Below are positions 46,527 to 59,651 of a DNA stretch of 64,000 nt, one piece after another (positions within the stretch are counted from its first letter, which is position 1; each line of letters starts with the position of its first letter). Origin of the DNA: Aquatica leii (taxonomy: Eukaryota > Arthropoda > Insecta > Coleoptera > Lampyridae); contig CM069432.1 in NCBI GenBank assembly GCA_035610365.1, positions 3,534,001-3,598,000 on the forward strand, in the 5' to 3' direction. The position numbers and the translations under genes are program-made. The notes under the pieces are model-generated. The model made no database searches, was not told the DNA's origin, and was given only the letters and a program-made list of their open reading frames with translations.

Positions 46527-49500
46527 AGAGATAGAACTAAACATAGATTGAATTGGTCTGGAATTGAGTTGAATTTAAGCTAGAACAGTAGATAAAGTTT
46601 CAAATGATAAGACCCGTCTTAAATGATACTTAGTACTCTTGATTCCAGCTTTCCACAAGCTTCCCGAATGTGGACTATTTAGAGGAAAAAAATTCCAACT
46701 TATTTCTCGTGTTGCCAAAAAATCTTGAGTTTTACTACTATGACTTTAAAAAAAAATTATAAATTCTTTGCAGAGCATTGTTAGCTCCCTTAAAATTAGT
46801 CGCGTTGTCGCTACTAATCGAAACTGGATTTTCTCGACGTGAAATAAACCTTTTCAAAGTAAGCAAAAATGCGTCTGTTGAAAAACTCGATACCAAGTCT
46901 ATGTGTACGGCTTTAGTTGCCATACACACGAACAATGCAATATAAGCTTTGGAAATTATTTATTTCCGTAACCTTGTTTCCTTGACCATGATTGGTCCGC
47001 CAAAATCAATGCCAACATTAAAAATGGACGAACTAATTGGGTTCGCTCTACGAGCAAACTTCCCATTAACTGTTTGGACACAATTGCTTTAAATCGATGA
47101 CATTTAATACAATTCATTAGTACACTTTTAATGCGTCTTAGAGCATGAATAGGCCAAACACGTTGTCGTAAACTATTAAGTACAGAACGAGGACCTGCAT
47201 GACCCAAGTACTTATGTTCATGTTTGATCAACAACTCAGTTACATGACAATTTGTAGGCAAAACGATTGGGTGTTTACTATTAAACGCATTTATCAAACG
47301 TCCGCCAACCCTCAATAATCCTTTTGAATCAAGAAATGCATTTAACGATACCAGCGAACTCCTTTTTGCTAATGGCTTAGCATTCTGTAAACATGAGATT
47401 TCTTCATACATATGTTCAAGTTGAATTACCTTAAATATTTGAGCCAAAGCTTGTTCTAGTTCCTCTACTAAGAGAGAACCATAAACCTTTAAAAAATTAT
47501 TTTTTGAATTATTAACAAATCTAAACATAGACGCTATGCATCTTTTCATTCTGACAAACCACGAAAACCTAACTAAAACCGTGGAATTGACTTCTACTTT
47601 GGTGTGAACATGCGATACTTGTTTTTGTTCAGGCACAGAATCAATTTCCAATTTAATATTCATTTCTGAAGTTACGTTCCATAAAAAATTTGATAAAAAC
47701 AATGGATTTTCCCACTACGGTTTACAATTTATTATAGTATCAGGATCTAGACCGCGAGAGATGTAGTCCGCAGTATTCAACTCAGACGACACATGTTTCT
47801 ATTTGACATTAATGGATAACTCCTTTCCGAGACTCGGTTGGCTACAAACGTTGTCCGTTGGACGATGGTGACTGCAACCAAGCAAGTACTATTTGCGAAT
47901 CCGTAAACAAAACAACCTTATTGACATTAAAATTCATGCAAGTTGCACATACGAGCTAATAATAAAAACCCGGACAGTTCCAATTATGGCAACGACATCG
48001 TCTTGAATGGAGCAACTCTAGATTTTGGGTTAACAAAATTACATGAAACCTTATTGCCTTCATACAACGTTCTCACATACAAGCATGCACCGTACGCTTG
48101 CATGAAAGCGTCTGAAAACCCTATCAACTGAATACTTTGAATCTTTCCTGTAATAAAAATCTAACGTGAGATTTTCAAGTCTCTTAATCGAGGCAAATGG
48201 TTGTAAAATTTAAGCCATTTTAATAAGAAATCCCCCGTTACAAATTCATCCCATTCTATTTTTATTGTCCACAATCTTTGCATGATTATCTTTGCTACAA
48301 TAATCACTGGACCTATAAAACCCATAGGATCAAATATCTACGCAATTATACCTAAAACTTCACGTTTTGCAAAAGTCTTTATTTTGACTAAATCTGGTAC
48401 ACATATCAGAAACGAATCAAAAACGGGATTCCATGATACACGTAAAACCTCAGAACTTTCGGATTGCAAAGAAGAAACTAGCGTTTTGTCATTTGAATTT
48501 CATTTATGCAAGTTGAATCCTGCAGGCTCCAAAAGTTCTTTTAACTCTCTTTGAGATTGATATAACTGTACCAAAGTATTTGCTCTACCTAACACGTCGT
48601 CTACGTACGTTTGTTTCAGTAAAGTTTTAGCCGCTAACGGAAAGGTAAATTTATTTCTATTAGCCAACTCGACCAATGTTCTAGTGGCAAGAAATGGAGC
48701 ACAGTTAGTTCCATATGTTACCGTTTGAAGCTCAATATGGCGTAAGGGACCAGCCGGGTCATCTCTCCAAACTATATTTTGCAAAAAACCGATCATCTGA
48801 ATTAATCTTAATACACCTATACATTTTTTGTATATCGCTTGTTATAACATACCGATAAGTCCTATATCTAGCTACAATATCAAATAAGTCTGGCTGAACC
48901 GGATGTCGTTCAAACTTAACCCCGAGAAGGTTTTCATAGACCCATTAAAAACAAAACGATATTTTGTCGTAAGTTTATCTTCACGAATTACACAATGGTG
49001 AGGAAGATAGTACTTATTACTAGTCATTGAATCGGTAGCTTGTTCAATTTCCTTAGCATGTCCGAGTAATAAATATTCATCAATAAATGCTTTATACTCT
49101 TTTGTTAGTTTAACATCTTTTTTGAACCTTTTCTCAAGCAATAAAAATGTTTGAGTAGCTTTGTTAAGAGAGTTGCCTCAGAAAGAAGCATCATGATTAG
49201 GCTTAATAGGCAACCTAACCTCGAATACACCAGATTCAAATCTTTTCGTTGTAGAGGAATACAGTTTTTCACAAAGTTCATCTTCTGGAGACATGTGCCT
49301 TTTATTGGATACTTTTTCCAATCTCTAAAATTGAGAGATTAAACTATCCAAATCAATACCCTGAACAAACAAAGCAACACCTAAATGTGACGACCAAACA
49401 TTTTGTAAATCAGGAACACTTCCTCCTACAACCCACCCAAATAAACTATTTTGCAAGACAGGAAGATTCTCTTAACAGCCCAGATTGAATTATGTCAAAA

Positions 49501-49740
49501 TACGCTTCAACTCCTAGCAAAAGATCTATTTCACCAGAAATGTAAAAACTTTCATCGGCCAAACCTATGTCATTTGGGATACCTAAATTTAAAAAAAATA
49601 AAAAAGGCAGTTGACAAGTAATGCTTTTTAAAATACCACAACTTGTCGAAGTCCTTTTCTTTGGATCCTTCTGAGACTTTATTATAACTTTGACAACGTT
49701 TGAAACACAAACACCAATAATTTCAACTGCTAACTCATTC
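46527..49740 (-). mobile_element. BEL/Pao fossil A, protease to integrase
   Basis: An old minus-strand BEL copy with several breaks. Parts from the right: aspartic protease end (about 49700-49450, EIDLLLGVEAYFD), reverse transcriptase (about 49140-48500, with QTYVDDVLG) and RNase H traces (about 48450-47750). An integrase zinc-binding region follows (about 47400-47040, HEHKYLGHAGPRSVL), then the integrase core (about 46940-46600, VCMATKAVHIDLV, SSDNATNFKGA). BEL sequence resumes at 43426 beyond the inserted LINE. No Gag or LTR was found on the right, where the fossil meets a Jockey LINE. Confidence 0.82.
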
Positions 49741-50600
49741 TTATATATGTATGTCCCAGTCTGTTTTTGTTGTGCACAATTTTGGTGCACGTTTGATGTT
49801 TATTACCGTTGAGCTGACTGTATCTATAATTGGAGTGTGCTCAGAAAATAAGTCGTAATTTGTTACTACCTGCGTGTAAAGTGAAGAAATACCTCTAGTC
49901 ACAAAAAAGTCAAAAACGTCTGGACTTTTGTCCGAGTCAGTAGGTTAATATGTAGGGGTTCCTGTTGATAGAAATGAGTAGTTCTTGTCATGCATTACTT
50001 TTAAAAGTTCTCTTCGTTTTGTAGTAGTAATTCTGGAACCCCACAAGGTGTTTTACTATCAAAGTCTCCTCCGGTTATGAAGTTATGACCTAATGTGTCA
50101 AAAAATCTTGGAAATGTTCTTGTTTTAGATTGTGACGGGGTGGACAATATACCACAGAGAATGTTACATCATACCGTAGTAGTTGTATTTTAATGGTAGT
50201 TGCTTGTAGATGTTTTGTTTTTGTATTTTTGTTGTTCGTAATGGCTTATCGATAATTAGACTAAAATCCCTGTTCCAGCATGGGCAGTGTTATCAGAGTA
50301 CATTCTCCAATAAAAGAGTCTCGCATAGTACATCTATTAGATGTTGTTGGAGAAATATTTTTACTTCTTAATTGCGTTCAGTCGGCTAGCTATTCTAAAG
50401 TCATTGTTTAATTTTATTTATCAGCATTGTAAGCATGTTCATTACCATGCTGTTCTGTTGCATTAGTTGACTAAACATGTTTTTAAATTCTTCCAGCAAT
50501 TTATTTAAGACGGTATTGGGACTTTCAATTTCAGATGTTACTTGTGCGTATGTCGGTTTCTGACTAGAGAAATAGGGTTGGGTATTTGATTATTTCTGTG
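49740..50600 (-). mobile_element. Jockey-type LINE fragment (ORF1 end and endonuclease)
   Basis: On the minus strand the C-terminal end of a Jockey ORF1 (KPTYAQVTSEIESP, FKNMFSQLMQQNSM) ends at a TGA (50401-50403). The endonuclease of ORF2 follows: HAGTGILV, ITGGDFDSKTPCG, FFVTRGISSLYTQVVTNYDL and a KTDWD end near 49750. Many stops are present. The element breaks off at about 49740, directly against BEL protease sequence; its reverse transcriptase is missing. Confidence 0.65.
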
Positions 50601-52270
50601 GTACATTAAAAAAAAGTAATAAATTCATATGTCTAGTTCTCTTTCATAGTTTGTAACCGTCGTTTGAGTTTGTGCGATTTCTTTTGTAAAAAACCCGGTA
50701 TTTAAGTTGATTGTATTTCTTTTGTGTATTTGTGATTGTGTGAGTAATTCCACGTTAATTTAATGAAGCTAGTTCACGTTTTTAAATTGATCTTTGTCAA
50801 TCAAATTTGTAAGAAAGTTTTGTATTCAATTAATTCGAAATTATTACGCTGCTTAAACATCTGTATTTACGTTTATTTGGCATTTTCTTTGTTTTAGTAA
50901 AATTCCAGTTGTATCTAATTTATGTTTTCCTTTTGAGAAAGTATTGTAAATAAATATATTTTAGCAGTTTGTTGATCTTAAGTTGATTTAAAAGGTAATT
51001 GTATTAACTACGTTTTTAGCGCATTTGGATTTGAGTCATGTTTCATTTTTATAATTTATTACTTTCGATAATTTCAACAAGTTAATTATATCTTTTGATT
51101 TTGATATTTTTGTGTTAACATTGCATTTTGCCATGGGAAAGGCCGTCTTCGAACTCTACTATTACGTTTTAATTAAATTTGTTTGCATCTTTTTTCTACG
51201 TTTTTGTTTTACTGTTTTCTTTCACAAAGAAATCGGTTACAGTTTTTTTTATAGAGGTGGGCGCGCACGGAAGTTATAAAGATAAGTAGTTTTGGTTTTG
51301 AAAAAAAAGTAATTCACAAGTTTTTATGGTGTGCGCATTTGATTTTTAAAGTCGGTAATGTTTTGCTCTAAAATAAAAAACAGTTGAGTTTAGGATTTTT
51401 ATGACAGCTTTTAAAATTCTTACAATTAAACGTACACAACAATGAATAATAAAATGTAAATGTTTAAAAAGATTTTTTTTATGTAAAATAATTTTCTTGT
51501 AACGTTAAATTTAAATTTATTTTTACAGTTATGATTTAAAACAAAATTTTTCAAGTTTAATATTTACAGTTTATTTCGTTACACTATCGTTCTGGTGTGC
51601 TATGTTTATGTCATAAGTGCGGCAGCTGCAGTGCTTTCAAGTTTCAATGAAACAACGTCTTATAAAAGTTGGTCGTTTCTACACAGCACAAAGATAAACT
51701 CAGTTATTTGTATGACAGTTCTTGTAATGTAAAGCAAACATTTTGCACAATGCCTTAAGCAAATTTTCTATAAGACAAATCAAACGAAATTTAATATTAA
51801 TACGTTTTTTTGTAAATACTATTAATACATACTGTGACGCTAAATAACGTAATTCTCAACTTTAACCTAAAAGTTACAACATTGCTATCTCTGTAGTTAT
51901 TGGTGCCTTGAACGCACCATAATAATATTTAGGACCGGTTTTTCAAGCATAGCTTAAACGTTGATTTACATAATCTCAGGTTAATTTTAAAATACTAACC
52001 AACAAAGAGCTACCAGTTTAATACGGCATCGCCGGTTCGATGAATAAAATAAAACTTAGTACGCGAACAAAACATACACAGTTTTCTTTATTATTTTATT
52101 GGATGTTTCGGCACACATTAACAGCAATCCAACAAATCAAAATCGGTACAAAACTATAACACACACACACAAAGACGCTCTAAAAAACGCGGCAATTAGA
52201 TTCCGCCAAAGATTCTCACTCCCGCACTGACACTATCATTACGCTTAAAGATGGATTCGGAGTCGGAGCC
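50601..52270. other. no recognisable gene
   Basis: AT-rich DNA. The stretch 51930-52270 may include the 3' end or LTR of BEL fossil B, but no paired repeat was found. A short (CA)n run lies near 52160. Confidence 0.4.
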
Positions 52271-52289
52271 GTCTCTTCGTCTCCGTGTT

Positions 52290-54780
52290 GCAGCTTGTCT
52301 TCATCGCCGGAATCGAACTACAGAACACTGTCACATTCTAGAGGCAGTGGCTTTAATAACTGCCCCCTAGCGATTTCTACTCTAACCAAACGAACTCGGC
52401 CATCCTTACCTGGTAAAATTTCCAGGATTCGACGAACTGGCCAGTATAAACGTTTGTTGTCGTCGCCGAAAAGCACTAATTCGCCAATCACAATTTGACG
52501 ATCAGCCTTTTTGACACACAAAAGCTTCAATTGTCCAAGGTACACGATACGAAATCGATTCTAAAGTTCTTCCTGTAAAGCCTGAGTTTTACGCACCCTC
52601 CGACACAATAAAGCGCCAAAATCCGGTAAACTACACTCTACTTGCTCGCGCAAAAACATCGACAGACTTAACGCAACTAACTCTTTAGGGTTTTCTGAAA
52701 GGTAGGTTCAGGGTCTCGTGTTAGCAACTGCTTCGCACTCGCAAACAAGGGTTAATAAGCCTTCACAGCCCAATTTTGCGGAACCCAGTACTTTGCGTAA
52801 TAGTTGTTTTAACACTCGACTTAAATGTTTCCTCAACTCTCCCTACCACGTTGTTGTTTCACCCAAGGTTAAGTCCCAATCTAGAAGCTATAAAGACTAC
52901 AAAGTTTGTCCCATTGTCACAGTAGACTGTCCGACGCGATACGAAACAACGTAAGGCCTCTAGAAAACTCGGAGTGGACAGGGATGTCGTCAGCTCCAAA
53001 TGAACTGCTCGGAAGACAGCGTACGTAAACAAACATATCCAAACCTTATCACCATTTTTTAGGTACAACGGCCCCGCAAAATCCACTACCGTCATTTTAA
53101 AGAGAGCTGCGTCACAAACCCTGTCTAATGGATTTAGCGGAGTCATTACAGTCAAAGGTTTTGCGTTGTACCTTCTACATGTTTCGCACTTGGATATAAC
53201 TGATCTGACTGTCCGTCCACCGCTCAAGATCTGAAACCTCTCTCTCATCAAACTTAACATACTCTGAGTTTCAACATGGCATGATTTTACGTGTATGTTC
53301 ATGATGAGGCTCTTAGTCAATGAATGCTTAGAAGGAAGCATAATTTTCAGTGTCTTCTCTATTAGACACCTTAGATCTTAATCGAATAGGGCTTTGCTAG
53401 TCGCTAAAAGGATTGAGACCACTAATTCTCTTGTCTTCCTTACCAGAAAACGCCACCTTTTGCACCTATTTGAAAATGAACGTCTCTACCACGACTTATT
53501 CTTCAAAAGACAATTCACCACGCTGTTTCTGATCTGAACGCCTACAATTTTGAACAAACCGAATTATCCTAGCCATCATTTGCACAGTTTTGGTATATTT
53601 AGAAAAGTAGTCAAGATGCCAAGTGCAACAGAAGAGTAGTAACCAACTTTTTCTTTCGCTTGACGTTAATTTCATCCTCGTTGCAAGTTGTATTTACAAA
53701 CTGCCATCTTTCATGTTCTTCATATAGCCATCTGGGTCTCGCTCACTATTTTGATCCAAAGAGTTGTTTAGGAGAACATCCCCTCGAAGGCAAATCAGCT
53801 GGATTTTGCATTCCTGGTAAATGGCACCATTTTTCCGCTGGAGTCTAATTACGGATTTCGCTTACTCTATTTCATACGAATACACCCTACTCTCCTTTTC
53901 GTTGAATCCGCGAGACGACAGTAGCTAAATCAGTCTAGAAAAAAACAATCAATCTGCCTTCCTATATTTCTCACTCACATGCCGCCAGCAACTCCAAACG
54001 TACTATAGTCATTTTTAAACTCGTTTTTCTTATCGATGCTATTTTGGCTTTGGCAGCCAACAAGAAGACAGAAACTTTGCCACGCAAAACTATTTGCACA
54101 AACACAACACAAGCATACTTACATACATACATACATAGGCATCTTAGCTCGCATCACAGAATGTATGTATACTGAAGTCATGTGATTCCGGGTCGCCTAC
54201 GAGAATACAGCAAGGTAGCTCAATCTTCGACAAGTGATGCAAACCCTTCATCCAACTTTTGAATGCTTGAGCCGTGACATCATCCACTGGCTGGTCTCAA
54301 ATTAACTCCTTCCACAATCTCTGCAGCATTAGCTTAGATAGTAACGTAAATCAAAAACTTTCTGTGCTATGGAGAGAATCTGACGTTTTGTAACCACCTT
54401 ATTATCAATGTCAAGATTCTCTTCCAAAAGGTTTGAATTTATAGTCAAAATATCTTTTCTTGGACACCAATTTAAATCAAGGACAGGACATAGATCAACA
54501 ACCGTATCTGATCTTAAACTCTGGGTACCTACCACCAACTCAGTTCAAATTTACCCTCTATCATAACAGCAACAGATTCTTTGTCAAATCTTGCGTCCGA
54601 TTCTTTATCTGCCAGGCTCGCCACACAATTATCAACATAGAAACTACGACTCAACCTTTCTACAGTATTCTTGGAATAAATAGTTTCAGCCTTATTGCAT
54701 CTTTTTAAGCACAGATATAGATGGTATTCTAACGTGCAAGAAAATGGTTTGAAGGTAGGGGTAATCAGCGCTCTCTTCAG
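52290..54780 (-). mobile_element. BEL/Pao fossil B
   Basis: A second, distinct minus-strand BEL copy, old and with many breaks. Parts from the right: end of the reverse transcriptase and connection (about 54760-54330, LNWCPRKDIL), RNase H traces (about 54300-53650), integrase zinc region and core (about 53340-52860, VISKCETCRRYNAKPL, VVDFAGPLY), then a DUF5641-like end (about 52545-52318, IGELVLFGDDNKR, LPGKDGRVR). No protease, Gag or paired LTRs were recognised. Confidence 0.78.
54118..54140. repeat. short (CATA)n microsatellite
   Basis: About five tandem CATA units within BEL fossil B. Confidence 0.8.
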
Positions 54781-55289
54781 ACCTTTATCTTATTCAGATT
54801 ATGTAGTTAACAGTGATTCGAAATTAAATTCAGGATAGAAATAGACCACTTCGAAGTCAGCTAAAGTTAAACAGAAATGTGAAAAAAGTTTTGAAACGGT
54901 TCCGTGTACAAAACGTTTGTCAAAATTTTGTTACCACTATAGAGCTGCGTTTAAACGATTAAATTAATAACAATAGAGATCATACTAAATATTAAGAAAC
55001 ATTCCTATGGTATGGTTCTAAAAGAGCCCAAGTCAAAAATCATGTTGTTCTTCTTAAGTTGTACAGTCATACAGAATTTTGTTATTTTAATTATTAAAAT
55101 ATAACTAGCTCTTATTTTTAGGTATCTAAAAGTTTTTATTCTGGCAAATAAGAATTTTTATATGACTTTGACCGTTTTACAGAAACCACTAATATTCGTT
55201 TTTTTGACTTTGGCCTTTATTAAATATAAACGGCTAGTTGGGAAGGCAGTGAAACACCACAGCTAATGCGGTTTAGCATGAAATAACTT
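54781..55289. other. no recognisable gene
   Basis: Nothing recognised on either strand. Confidence 0.45.
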
Positions 55290-56035
55290 TATTAAGAAAA
55301 AAATAACAATAAAAATGGGATTTGCTGCAGCGTCTTCATTGTAGTCGGGTTCGTCGTTCGGATAGTATTCACCTGTTTCTTTCGATTTGATAGTGTGAAC
55401 GAATGTTGGCATCGATATAAGGTATTGCTTAATTCGTTTAAATTTTGAAATTTTAAGGCAGGTAGCAGGGAGTTGTTTAATCGTTTCCTGGTTAAGTCGA
55501 GAATGCTAAATTCTTTTTCAGGGTTGGTAGAATTTTTGTAAAACACTTTACCTAGTTCACCGGTTGCCATTTCTATATTATCAGTTTTGCTATGCTGAAA
55601 TTAGATTCTGGATGCTTCTTTTCATGAGTGATGGCTTTTATAGGCAGGAAATTTTAGGTTGATTTTTATGGAGTTTCCTACCGTCTAGAAGACAAATGCC
55701 TGAAGAAGAACTTTGTTTGTTTTTGTAATCACTCTAACTTTTTTTAGAGTGAGACTAAAAGTGTGCAGAAACATTATTTGGCAGACTTTTACTTTGTTAG
55801 AACCGTTACTAAGGTAGTATTCGCTTGTGTATTTTTATCGGCTTTTGCCTGGACTCAAAACCACAGAACTTTTAATCTACCATTGCTGAGAATGCAAGCT
55901 AAGCGCCAGCAATTTTATCATTCGTTACTCTTCTAAGAACCTCTCCTTTTGAATTTCTGTCGTCAGGTAGCTGGTAGCTCTCTTTGTTCTCAACGAGACG
56001 GGTCGACCAAAATTTATAATTTTGGGCTTCACGTA
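55290..56035 (-). pseudogene. possible continuation of the unidentified interrupted gene
   Basis: The minus-strand pieces read MFLHTFSLTLKKVRVITKTN near 55770, a Ser/His/Glu-rich piece near 55640, and an ORF beginning MATGELGKVF (55570-55292). A further piece near 55990-55880 reads VENKESYQLPDDRNSKGEV. By memory these resemble mid-parts of repeated insect proteins whose N-terminus looks like 57590-58105, but this is weak. The pieces are in different frames. It may simply be unrelated debris. Confidence 0.25.
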
Positions 56036-56139
56036 TTTTGATCGAAATATGGATATTGAAGTATGTTTAGAAATGAAGTATGTTTATTGATCGATAATAA
56101 TTGTCTTTAAAAAAAATTGTAGTCAAAGCTATTTATGAC

Positions 56140-57583
56140 TAAAGTGCAGAGTACCATTTTTGGTACGCTGGGCACTTGTGATAGCGTTTTTTTTTAATTC
56201 TGTATTTTTCACTAAATAACAAGTTTTTGCTCTTAGACAGTAACTTAGAGGGAAGAATTATACAATATCCAATAAACTGATAGTATAATGAAATTTTAAT
56301 ATTAGCCCCTATCAATTGTCTTTTATTTGCAGCGCCTTGGCAGCAATTCTCGAACTAGGTTTTTCAGTTCAGGAAGCCCTGGAAATGATACTGGCTGATG
56401 ATGAAGAAGAATTTGAAAGCGATCTTTCTATTGCACCACCTGAACCTTCTTTAGTTAGTGATGAGGATTCCGGTGATGAAGATTCTGGAGGAGATTTTAA
56501 CAATTTTAATAGAAACCAGCTATTAGCTGATGCCGAATTGAGATCACGAGTTTTGACAGATCGTTTGCCAAATACAGGTAGAAAACAGGACTACACCATA
56601 GGTGACCTTATGTATTTACCAAGAGAATTTTCTAAGCCAAACTATGAAAGGCATTCTTCGAAATCAATTGTTGAATTATTTGATTCATTTATCGACCATG
56701 ACCTGATCAGTTTTTTAGTAGAAGAAACAAATAAATATGCGTCCTTTTTGATTTCTACACGAAACATTACTGGACAAGAAATAAAATGTTTTATTGGTAT
56801 TTTACTCTTGAGTGGCTATAATAGACTCCCTTGCAAAAGAATGTATTGGGAGCATCACGGAGATGAATTCAACGTATTAGTTTCCAACGCAATGAAAAGA
56901 AATCGTTTTGAGCAAATTTTACGATTTTTACATTTGGCGAACAACGAACAATTCATTCCTGGTGGTGATAAAATTTGGAAAATCCGACTAATAGTAAATA
57001 GACTGAAAAAAAAGTTTATAGAAAATTTTGTTCCAGAGCAAAATTTATCATTTGATGAGAGTATGGTAAAATACTATAGTAGACATGGAATAAAGCAGTT
57101 CATCAGAGGTAAACCGATCCGGTTTGGGTACAAGGTGTGGTCCCTAAATACGAGTCAGGATTATTTGATAGATTTTGAAGTGTACCAAGGAAAATCAGTT
57201 TCAACCAATAAAGAAATAGAAAAATCGGTTGGGAAAGCTGCAGCACCGTTAGTAAAAATGATAACTTCCCCGAACATCTCCAAAATTATTTTATTGTTTG
57301 TCATATATAGCTGTAGTTTTAGCAAAGAATCATTAAAGTGTTTACATATCAACACCTTCTTCCCTATTATTGTGTATATCTTTTATACTTTAATGAATAT
57401 CCCATTATATAAAAACTAGCTCCTGTAAGTGCTCAGCGGACCATATATGGTACGGGGGTTGGTGGGGTTATGGGAAGTGCCAAGTTTTTTTAAATATTTT
57501 TTTGGGTCATTTGAGACCCTAATCATTAAGCCGTATTAAGAAGAGAATAATTGCAAACATTTTTTTTTCTGGGCAGTAATGGG
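56140..57583 (+). mobile_element. piggyBac-family transposon 2, C-terminally deleted
   Basis: The right tip is CAGTAATGGG followed by TTAA (57584-57587), as in piggyBac elements. Inverted subterminal blocks, GTACCATTTTTGGTAC (56151-56166) and GGACCATATATGGTAC (57438-57453), each continue into GCTGRGCACTT towards the interior. The left tip was not found. Confidence 0.65.
56333..57420 (+). pseudogene. piggyBac transposase, truncated
   Basis: An acceptor-like TTTTATTTGCAG precedes 56333, so the open frame is probably a second exon; no ATG with a good context opens it. It encodes an acidic N-terminus (DSGDEDSGGDF), IVELFDSFIDHDLISFLVEE, KCFIGILLLSGYNRLP, then FDESMVKYYSRHGIKQFIRG with the first catalytic Asp and KPIRFGYKVW. 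After GKAAAPLVKMI (about 57260) the protein switches to unrelated residues and stops at 57418. The second and third catalytic Asp regions and the Cys-rich tail are missing. The frame is otherwise open over about 310 codons, in contrast to the copy at 36589. Confidence 0.78.
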
Positions 57584-57587
57584 TTAA

Positions 57588-58105
57588 TTATTTGGTTATC
57601 TTTGAATTTGTTTCCTGCTTCTTGTATAAAATTGGCAATGTATTGATTTTGACCTTCAGAAGGAATACTATAAAAACTTTGAAAAATTTGTTGTCTATTT
57701 TTTTTAGTGAACTTTTCAAGTTAATTTTCCACAATGGCATGATTCTGTACATCTTTTGTTTCAAAAATTTTTATTTTTATCTTTTTTCTTGGTTTTTGTT
57801 ACGTTTATGTTAGGTTTTCATCGCTAGAGTTTTTACTGTTTTCTACGCTGGGTGTATAATCGTCAGAACTTCCACAACTTTCTTGAAAATTCAAACTGAA
57901 CTGAATGTGAAAGTCGGGTATCATTATCTACATGACCATCAACACTTTTTGAATCTTCAATAAAAGATTCGTTGACAATCACTGGTGTTTCTTTACAATT
58001 ACTCAGAGATGTCATCGTAGGCTCGTCTGTGACATAGTCTGCTGGTATATTTTGTATATCTTCAGCTAATGAAGGCGCAGGACTTGAATCAGAAATAGAC
58101 GCCAT
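57588..58105 (-). pseudogene. N-terminal part of an unidentified gene, adjacent to piggyBac 2
   Basis: The minus-strand ATG at 58105 opens MASISDSSPAPSLAEDIQN, an acidic, Ser-rich N-terminus that stays open to about 57863. It then continues in a shifted frame (SSDDYTPSVENSKNSSDEN, KKNRQQIFQSFYSIPSEG) until the TTAA of piggyBac 2 at 57587. The product is not identified. The RxxIFxxFY pattern resembles the N-terminal region of repeated, uncharacterised insect proteins that may belong to DNA transposons. That comparison is from memory and unsure. Confidence 0.35.
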
Positions 58106-58269
58106 TTCACCTAAATTGGCTTTTACTTAGCATTCACTTAATTCTGTACATATATTTAATTTAATAAAAAATTTAAAAAAAACATATTTCAATTGCTAAA
58201 TGCTTTTTTAAAATAGGTAATGTTATTTACTTGTGCGCTTTTATTATAATAGAACTTATCGTTTGATTT

Positions 58270-58640
58270 TTTGAACAAAATTTCCAGGAAGCACAAAATT
58301 TGGTTGAAGAAATGGATACAGAGAATGAGAAGAGATTTCTCAATAAGCGAAAGAGAAAAGTTAACATAATGGAAATAGGTAAAACACCAGATGAAAGAAA
58401 TAACTTGACACCTGAAGAATTATTTAAAATACAAATTTACAGTGCCTCAGACACTCTGTTATCTGAAATAGATGGGCGTTATCAAAAAATTAAACTATTT
58501 GTGACGATTTTTGCTTTCTCTATGGTTCGTTTTTACAATGCCTGAGTGTTGCTGATCTTCCTATTAAATTAAAGATGACGCATGTGAAATCGACTCTTAT
58601 ACAAAATATATAAACTGCATTCTACAGGTTTTTCATGATC
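58270..58640 (+). pseudogene. hAT transposase fragment (C-terminal region)
   Basis: After an acceptor-like TTTCCAG (58281-58287), the plus-strand frame reads EAQNLVEEMDTENEKRFLNK and NLTPEELFKIQIYSASDTLL, then SEIDGRYQKIKLFVTIFAFS. This resembles the stretch of hAT/ZMYM1-like transposases in which a Lys/Arg-rich segment is followed by (E)xYFKxxVxxxxxDxxIxxLxxRF. It stops at 58543. The catalytic core is missing. It is not the same sequence as the hAT at 5191. Confidence 0.45.
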
Positions 58641-59651
58641 TTGGTTTAATCGATACACAAATTGTCAATTGAAAAACAAATAGTCAGATATTACAATTTT
58701 ATCATTGTAATTTTCGTACTGCTTTGTGCAAAATACCACTCCATATATTTTAATAATATCAAGTTAAAAGTGGTTAATTTTAAAACCTTATAAAATACAC
58801 GTTATACGCTGTCAAAAATAATTAAAACAACCAATTATTGTTTAAATACAACAAAACCAACGTTTTATACATGCATTTTCAGATTTTTAACCTAAAAAGC
58901 ATAATAAAATTTTTATTAAAAAAAAAGAACACAAACTTTAATTACTATCAGGTTTCTGCACATCAACTATTGGAATCAATATATGTACTTGATATTAAAA
59001 ACACATAACCAATTTTTAAATATGTCCGTTTTGTGTTACTTTCAAAGTTTTGAACTGAATATTTTCTAAAGCTGTAAAATATTTGCGTATTTTATTTTGG
59101 TCACGTTATTAAATTTATTTATTTTTATGTGATACTGTTGTAACGGAATCCGAACATTTTTTATTCACGAAACTAATTCGACCTTCTTTTGTGCTCTATA
59201 CTTTTCATCGTATTCTACCAATATCTTTATTGATTTTAAAGGTTTTACACTTTCCGCTATAAGTATAATAAAATTTTCATACGTCACAAAGGTCAGGCGA
59301 ATGTAAAAGATTTATTATGACAAATAACAAAGTTGCGTAGTACTTTTAAAAGAAGAACGTTACGGTTTAGAGCTTTTGTTTTATAACCTAATTTGTTGGA
59401 TTTAAATTTAGATTAGTAATAAATTTCTGAGCAATTTTTACCATTAAGTAAATTTTTTATAGTTTTGATTGTAGTCACAGTTGTTACTATACTTATCTTA
59501 AATTAATATTCCCATTGTAGTGATCTCGACAGTTTTCCAAAACCACAATGTAGTTAGTTATAATTTAATCTTTTGCAGTTGTGTGCTCTATCAAATTAAA
59601 ATAATTTTAATATTTTAGAAAACCTACCCTAAAACATTGAAATTTAAATTA
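58641..59651. other. no recognisable gene
   Basis: Very AT-rich DNA; nothing recognised. Confidence 0.5.
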
